Positions 59,386-64,000 of a stretch of 64,000 nt of DNA are shown here, in pieces. The position numbers and the translations under genes were made by a program. The number at the start of each line of letters is the position of its first letter. The first letter of the stretch is position 1. This DNA comes from Botryosphaeria dothidea. Lineage: Eukaryota > Ascomycota > Dothideomycetes > Botryosphaeriales > Botryosphaeriaceae. The stretch spans positions 496,001 through 560,000 of the forward strand of contig WWBZ02000022.1 of the NCBI GenBank assembly GCA_011503125.2, in the 5' to 3' direction. The notes under the pieces are model-generated. The model had not been told where the DNA came from, did not search any database, and worked only from the letters and a program-made list of their open reading frames with translations.

Positions 59386-61391
59386 ATGGGGTAAGTCGCC
59401 TCCAAGGCTCTGCACACGGTCGCAACCCTGCGCCATCGACACAGCAGTCCACCCTCGAGCTGCTCGACACACTCGCTGACGCCGGCCGCAGTAAGGAAAA
59501 GACTCACATTAACGTCGTCGTCATCGGCCACGTCGACTCTGGCAAGTCGACCACCACCGGTCGTAAGTTTTCCTCACCTAGCCTTGCAACCTCGACGCAC
59601 GCCGCTCACCTACGCTCCAGACCTTATCTACAAGTGCGGTGGTATCGACAAGCGTACCATCGAGAAGTTCGAGAAGGTAAGCACACTTTTTCTTCGCCTG
59701 CACGTGTGCTGGGTTCCTGCGCCGAATTTGCCTTATCCCTCTCTGGTGAGGGGCAATTTCTTGGTGGGGCTGGCCCGCGCTAAGCCTCGTTTGGTCTTCG
59801 GCAAAATCTCCGCATCTGGATTTTTTGTGACCGGCGTGCGACCGACGCGAACACCCCTCACCAACGCTTCCAGCCACTCACGTCCGTCTGTGCGACCATA
59901 TGCTAACCACCGCCACAACAGGAAGCCGCTGAGCTCGGCAAGGGTTCCTTCAAGTACGCCTGGGTCCTTGACAAGCTCAAGGCTGAGCGTGAGCGTGGTA
60001 TCACCATCGACATCGCCCTCTGGAAGTTCGAGACCCCGAAGTACTATGTCACCGTCATCGACGCCCCCGGTCACCGTGACTTCATCAAGAACATGATCAC
60101 TGGTACCTCCCAGGCTGACTGCGCTATTCTCATCATTGCTGCCGGTACTGGTGAGTTCGAGGCTGGTATCTCTAAGGATGGCCAGACCCGTGAGCACGCT
60201 CTGCTCGCCTACACCCTCGGTGTCAAGCAGCTCATCGTCGCCATCAACAAGATGGACACTACCAAGTGGTCTGAGGAGCGTTACCAGGAGATCATCAAGG
60301 AGACCTCCAACTTCATCAAGAAGGTCGGCTACAACCCCAAGACCGTTCCCTTCGTCCCCATCTCCGGTTTCAACGGCGACAACATGATTGAGGCCTCCAC
60401 CAACTGCCCCTGGTACAAGGGCTGGGAGAAGGAGACCAAGACCAAGTCCACCGGCAAGACCCTCCTTGAGGCCATCGACAGCATCGACGCCCCCGTCCGT
60501 CCCTCGGACAAGCCCCTCCGTCTGCCCCTCCAGGACGTTTACAAGATTGGCGGTATTGGCACGGTCCCCGTCGGCCGTGTGGAGACTGGTGGGTACCCCC
60601 TTCCGACGTCAGGGGACGAAACGCTAATTGATCAACAGGTGTCATCAAGGCCGGTATGGTCGTTACCTTCGCCCCCGCTGGTGTCACCACCGAGGTCAAG
60701 TCCGTCGAGATGCACCACGAGCAGCTCGCCGAGGGTGTCCCCGGTGACAACGTCGGCTTCAACGTCAAGAACGTCTCCGTCAAGGAGATCCGTCGTGGCA
60801 ACGTCGCCGGTGACTCCAAGAACGACCCCCCCAAGGGCTGCGACTCCTTCAACGCCCAGGTCATCGTCCTCAACCACCCTGGTCAGGTCGGTGCTGGCTA
60901 CGCTCCTGTCCTGGACTGCCACACTGCCCACATTGCCTGCAAGTTCTCTGAGCTGCTCGAGAAGATCGATCGCCGTACCGGCAAGTCCATTGAGAACAAC
61001 CCCAAGTTCATCAAGTCCGGTGACGCCGCCATCGTCAAGATGATTCCCTCCAAGCCCATGTGCGTTGAGGCTTTCACCGAGTACCCCCCTCTTGGCCGTT
61101 TCGCCGTCCGTGACATGAGGTATGCAGCCCCTTTCCCTTTCTCCACCCTTGATCATCGTGCTAATGATTTCCCAGGCAAACCGTCGCTGTTGGTGTCATC
61201 AAATCCGTCGGTATGTTCAACTCAAACTTATTGCCAGTCTTTTCGAGCGTTTTACTAATTTATCCCAGCCAAGTCGGACAAGAGCGGTGCTGGAAAAGTC
61301 ACCAAGGGTAAGTTTACGCTCCATCTGAATTCTCACAGATGACAATTCACTAACATTTTCTATAGCCGCCCAGAAGGCCTCCAAGAAATAA
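59386..61391 (+). CDS. TEF1: translation elongation factor 1-alpha
   Basis: Cytosolic GTPase that delivers aminoacyl-tRNA to the ribosome; 459 aa, full length. Eight coding exons: 59386-59390, 59492-59562, 59621-59676, 59922-60588, 60639-61119, 61176-61210, 61269-61307 and 61366-61391. The first holds only five coding bases (ATGGG). GTP-binding motifs are [17 protein letters not shown] and NKMD. The second and third domains are intact, from [14 protein letters not shown] to [19 protein letters not shown], and the C-terminus ends AAQKASKK. Introns are 50-101 nt, except the third (245 nt), the stretch commonly used for species barcoding. Codon use is strongly biased to C- and T-ending codons (GGT, GTC, ACC, AAG), as expected for very high expression. 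No damage is seen. Confidence 0.99.
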
Positions 61392-61901
61392 GCGGTCCCT
61401 CTCGAGGTTCCTCTTCTTTCTTTCCCTCTTCGACGCGAGACTCTCGTGGACGATTTCGTGGTGACGAAGCATTTCTTACTTTTCTGACGGTTTACGAATC
61501 ATGGGAAGGGAGGACTGCTAGATTTACTTCTATCCTCTCAAACAAAAATAGAAGTGACGATGTTCTGACAACTATGGTTCCTTCCGTGTCTTGCATAAGT
61601 GATTGTGATGTGCGCTGCCATTGCGCTAATTGTTGCAACGCATCGGCTTTGAGTATTTCCCACCTCAATCTTTGCGCACCGCTATTGCTCGTCAGGTGTC
61701 GACATATGCGTTGGTGTCTTTGGCATCTTGATCGCTTGAAGATGCACGGCCTACCGTGACGGACCATCTCACCCGCTTGAGGGGCGCTGGACTCTAGAAA
61801 AACGCCAGTGGTGCCAAGGTGTTGAAACAATACAGCTTTCCCCGTTTGGCAGTCGAAGCGTTCGCTTGGTTGTAGACTTCAACAAAGTTACAGACGGTTA
61901 A

Positions 61902-61967
61902 TGGGTAATTGAAGTTGTCTCCGTTTGAATTGAACATTTACATCCAGACGAGTGCTTCAACTTCCCA
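61902..61967. mobile_element. MITE-like inverted repeat, short copy
   Basis: Left arm TGGGTAATTGAAG and minus-strand right arm TGGGAAGTTGAAGCACTC. The minus strand continues into GTCTGGATGTAAATG. Almost no spacer; 66 bp in total; arms diverged. Confidence 0.5.
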
Positions 61968-62486
61968 CACGCGCCACAGAATTTGCACCCAATTTCAGAG
62001 AATCAAACGCCGTTCCAGACCACATAATATCCATTTTACTTCTCCCTACTTACAGATAAGCATCCCAAGACCATTATCACCTTCCCCATACAGCTTTATC
62101 TACAGGCAAATGCGGTCACGAAGAAGTCACCACCTATCTCCAGTACATCTGTAGGGATAGCCACTGCCTTTCTCGGGAATTTTGGCACAGGGTCTCACTA
62201 TTTCTGGAAGTTTATTGGTCAGGCAGAGCTCCTTCATGGTACTGAGCCGGTATCTGAGACCTGCATGAACGTGATTAGCAGGCCAGCGAATCTTGCCAAC
62301 GCTCCTGAGGGTGTAAAAAAGCGTCTAATCTCTTCCTAGACCCTTCTCCTCCATTCTTCTCTCTACAAAGATACCGGGATCGAGGTCTCTCACTTATTAC
62401 ATCCGGTGTATTTGACTATCTACATGCTACTCTAGACCTCGATTACAAGACAGGGTCCTTCCAACCCTTTTTTACAGACAAGGCTT

Positions 62487-62556
62487 TCTCGAAGTATTCG
62501 TCCGGACGTATGTACTCAGGTCAGACTGGGACAAATACATCTTGATGACTGTTTCA
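62487..62556. mobile_element. MITE-like inverted repeat, diverged copy
   Basis: Left arm CTCGAAGTATTCGTCCGGA and minus-strand right arm TATTGAAACAGTCATCAAGA. Both match the family core, with several changes. Confidence 0.45.
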
Positions 62557-62722
62557 ATAGTTGCGGCACAAGAATCTTCTTCTTGAGGTGAATCTGTTGC
62601 CTTTGTCACTTTACATGAACGCCCCAACAATCACCAAGCACTTCAAATCATGTTGCCACTCGAGCGCGTACCGCTACACTCAATTAAGCGGATGTAAAAC
62701 TGTTGTGCAACAGGCATCTCAA

Positions 62723-62809
62723 CGTAGGGAGTCGAAGCATTCATCCGGATTCAAATTTCGTGGTTCAGGATATGAATTTGCGTCCGGATGAATGCTTCGA
62801 CTCCCTACG
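62723..62809. mobile_element. best-preserved MITE-like hairpin element
   Basis: Arms of 35 bases pair with two mismatches. The outer 27 bases (62723-62749 with 62783-62809) are a perfect match, starting CGTAGGGAGTCGAAGCATTC. The spacer is 17 bases (62758-62774). A TA lies at each end of the GGGAGT...ACTCCC unit (62725-62726 and 62806-62807), consistent with a TA target duplication. No coding capacity. Confidence 0.8.
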
Positions 62810-63003
62810 GATCCACACTACCCTCTACGGTCCTTCCACCATAGAGTATATTGCATCTCACTACTTGCCCAAGTACCCGTGATAAGTCCTCGTCTTTTTG
62901 CAGTTGTTCCACGCTTAACTTACAGTTAACTTAAGGGCAACGTGTTAGTTACTTTAAGCGAAGCAGCAAAAGACTATCGTGTATAGTTAATCACATAACA
63001 CTT

Positions 63004-63030
63004 ACGTCTGGATGAATATTTCCACTCCGG
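63004..63030 (-). repeat. solo arm of the inverted-repeat family
   Basis: Read on the minus strand: CCGGAGTGGAAATATTCATC then CAGACGTAA, the family terminal sequence. No convincing partner arm is nearby. Confidence 0.45.
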
Positions 63031-63580
63031 AGGCGGAATGGGTTCCTTTACTATGTCCACGGCAGCGGTGATACTCAGATCAGGGGCGAGGAAGGCCCCA
63101 GCCCCGGTCTGTATGGAGAGAAGAATAGAGGAGAAGGTTTGAGAGGGGTAGAGGGATTATATTTACCCTCCACAATCATAAGGCTAGAGATTTTCTGAGG
63201 TGTTACGTAGTAGTCTGGGTCTGCTGAGACACATGTGACAGGACTTCCTGGCTCAACACCAGAAAACGGCGAGAGCCCATGTCACGATCTCTCAATAAGG
63301 TAGTAGTAGCTTCTAGACTTATAACTAGAGCTTCCACATAACCGCACGTTCTTTCCCATAATTGTATTTTCCTTCCCCATGACCGTATATTTTCTTCCCC
63401 TATGACCATTCGTGCGCACGTTCGTTCCTTCCCATGACCAATCAATCTCTCTCCATGACCATGCTTGAAGAAGGTTCGTTCCTTCCTTATTATGCCTGCA
63501 GAATCTACGCTACAGCCTGGATCGAGGTCCTCGATTGCGAAGCCTACTCTGTTTGAACCCAGTATTTCAAATGCACGTGA

Positions 63581-63654
63581 GGAGCTGAAGCATTCTTCCG
63601 GATGCAAATGTTCCCACATGAGCGTTACATTTACGTCCATATGACTGCTTCAGC
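63581..63654. mobile_element. MITE-like inverted repeat
   Basis: Left arm GGAGCTGAAGCATTCTTCC followed by GGATGCAAATG. Minus-strand right arm GTTGCTGAAGCAGTCATATG then GACGTAAATG. Some two-thirds to three-quarters of about 29 paired positions match. Confidence 0.6.
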
Positions 63655-63962
63655 AACAGATTCTATGTGCATTATCTATATCCGAAGGCGGGGCTCGCTG
63701 TCCCAGACCTCGTAAGAGGGCAAATCATGGCAAGTCAGTTGAACTGCAATTGTGAACATAACCTTTCTATTCTTTGCTCATCCTCACAGTGATCCCATAA
63801 CGCTCTCAAGATTACCGTCTAAGCCAAAAAAAAAAAGACAAACACCCAACATGTCTAGTATATCGTTAAGCATGGCATACAGTGTACCGAAAAATGAAAA
63901 CAAACCCTCCGCCCCATCAAAATGCTCCGCACTCCCACAGGCAAGCCAAACAGAAGACTACC

Positions 63963-64000
63963 GGGGGAGTGGAAGCATTCGTCCGGATGCAACTGTCATA
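63963..64000 (+). mobile_element. left half of a MITE-like element, cut by the window end
   Basis: GGGGGAGTGGAAGCATTCGT continues into CCGGATGCAA, nearly the family consensus. The partner arm would lie just beyond the window. Confidence 0.6.

Larger units (their letters stand above)
61392..64000. other. gene-free region rich in short inverted repeats
   Basis: After the TEF1 3' UTR (to about 61.85 kb), the DNA becomes AT-richer and holds no supportable gene. It carries at least five related inverted-repeat elements and a solo arm, listed separately. It also has four ATGACC copies in 82 bases (63379, 63402, 63434 and 63455) and an inverted pair ATCGAGGTCT/AGACCTCGAT (62379-62388 and 62434-62443). 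Confidence 0.6.

Noticed and set aside
63203..63640. 145-codon minus-strand frame at the window end
   Set aside because: It starts inside a MITE-like arm and runs through short repeats, which explains the repeated residues.

Overview
The window comes from the nuclear genome of a filamentous ascomycete. Most protein genes are split by short introns (47-245 nt) with GT(A/G)NGT donors, CTRAC-type branch sites and NAG acceptors. Diagnostic genes include a multi-intron EF-1alpha gene, a Rua1-type regulator, HUT1, TAD1, an NT-C2 protein and SLS1. The style of the EF-1alpha introns suggests Dothideomycetes; that placement is inference and was not tested by a search.

Layout. 1-7.56 kb: GC-rich DNA with no convincing gene, ahead of a Rua1-C-domain regulator (7.56-9.74). 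13.2-17.9: three secreted-protein genes (ML-like protein, SGNH hydrolase with a cysteine-rich tail, 195-aa cysteine protein). 18.2-27.9, all on the minus strand: nucleotide-sugar transporter HUT1, an unknown protein with a SUMO-interacting-like motif and poly-Asp tail, a three-KH RNA-binding protein, a zinc alcohol dehydrogenase and a Yippee protein. 30.2-35.2: a TPR-DnaJ co-chaperone and a Nudix hydrolase. 35.8-44.1: an unrecognised membrane protein with a ~30-residue repeat, a Gln-rich AT-hook protein and a ferric reductase. 44.1-50.2: about 6 kb without a supportable gene. 50.2-61.4: a small membrane protein, TAD1 head-to-head with an NT-C2 gene, SLS1 and TEF1. 61.4-64.0: gene-free DNA studded with short inverted repeats.

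Most of the genes are ordinary housekeeping genes and form no operon or cluster. The most unusual signal is a dispersed family of ~66-87 bp hairpin elements sharing a terminal inverted repeat built around GAAGCATTCRTCCGGATGCAAAT. They look like miniature inverted-repeat transposable elements. Copies lie in the intron of the SGNH hydrolase gene, between two secreted-protein genes, near 22.4 kb, and in a dense group from 61.9 kb to the window end. A second notable point is a 175-codon open extension directly behind, and in frame with, the stop codon of the DnaJ gene. It can be joined by a 57-nt in-frame candidate intron or by stop readthrough.

All splice sites were placed by eye from reading-frame continuity and consensus motifs. 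No database search or transcript was available.
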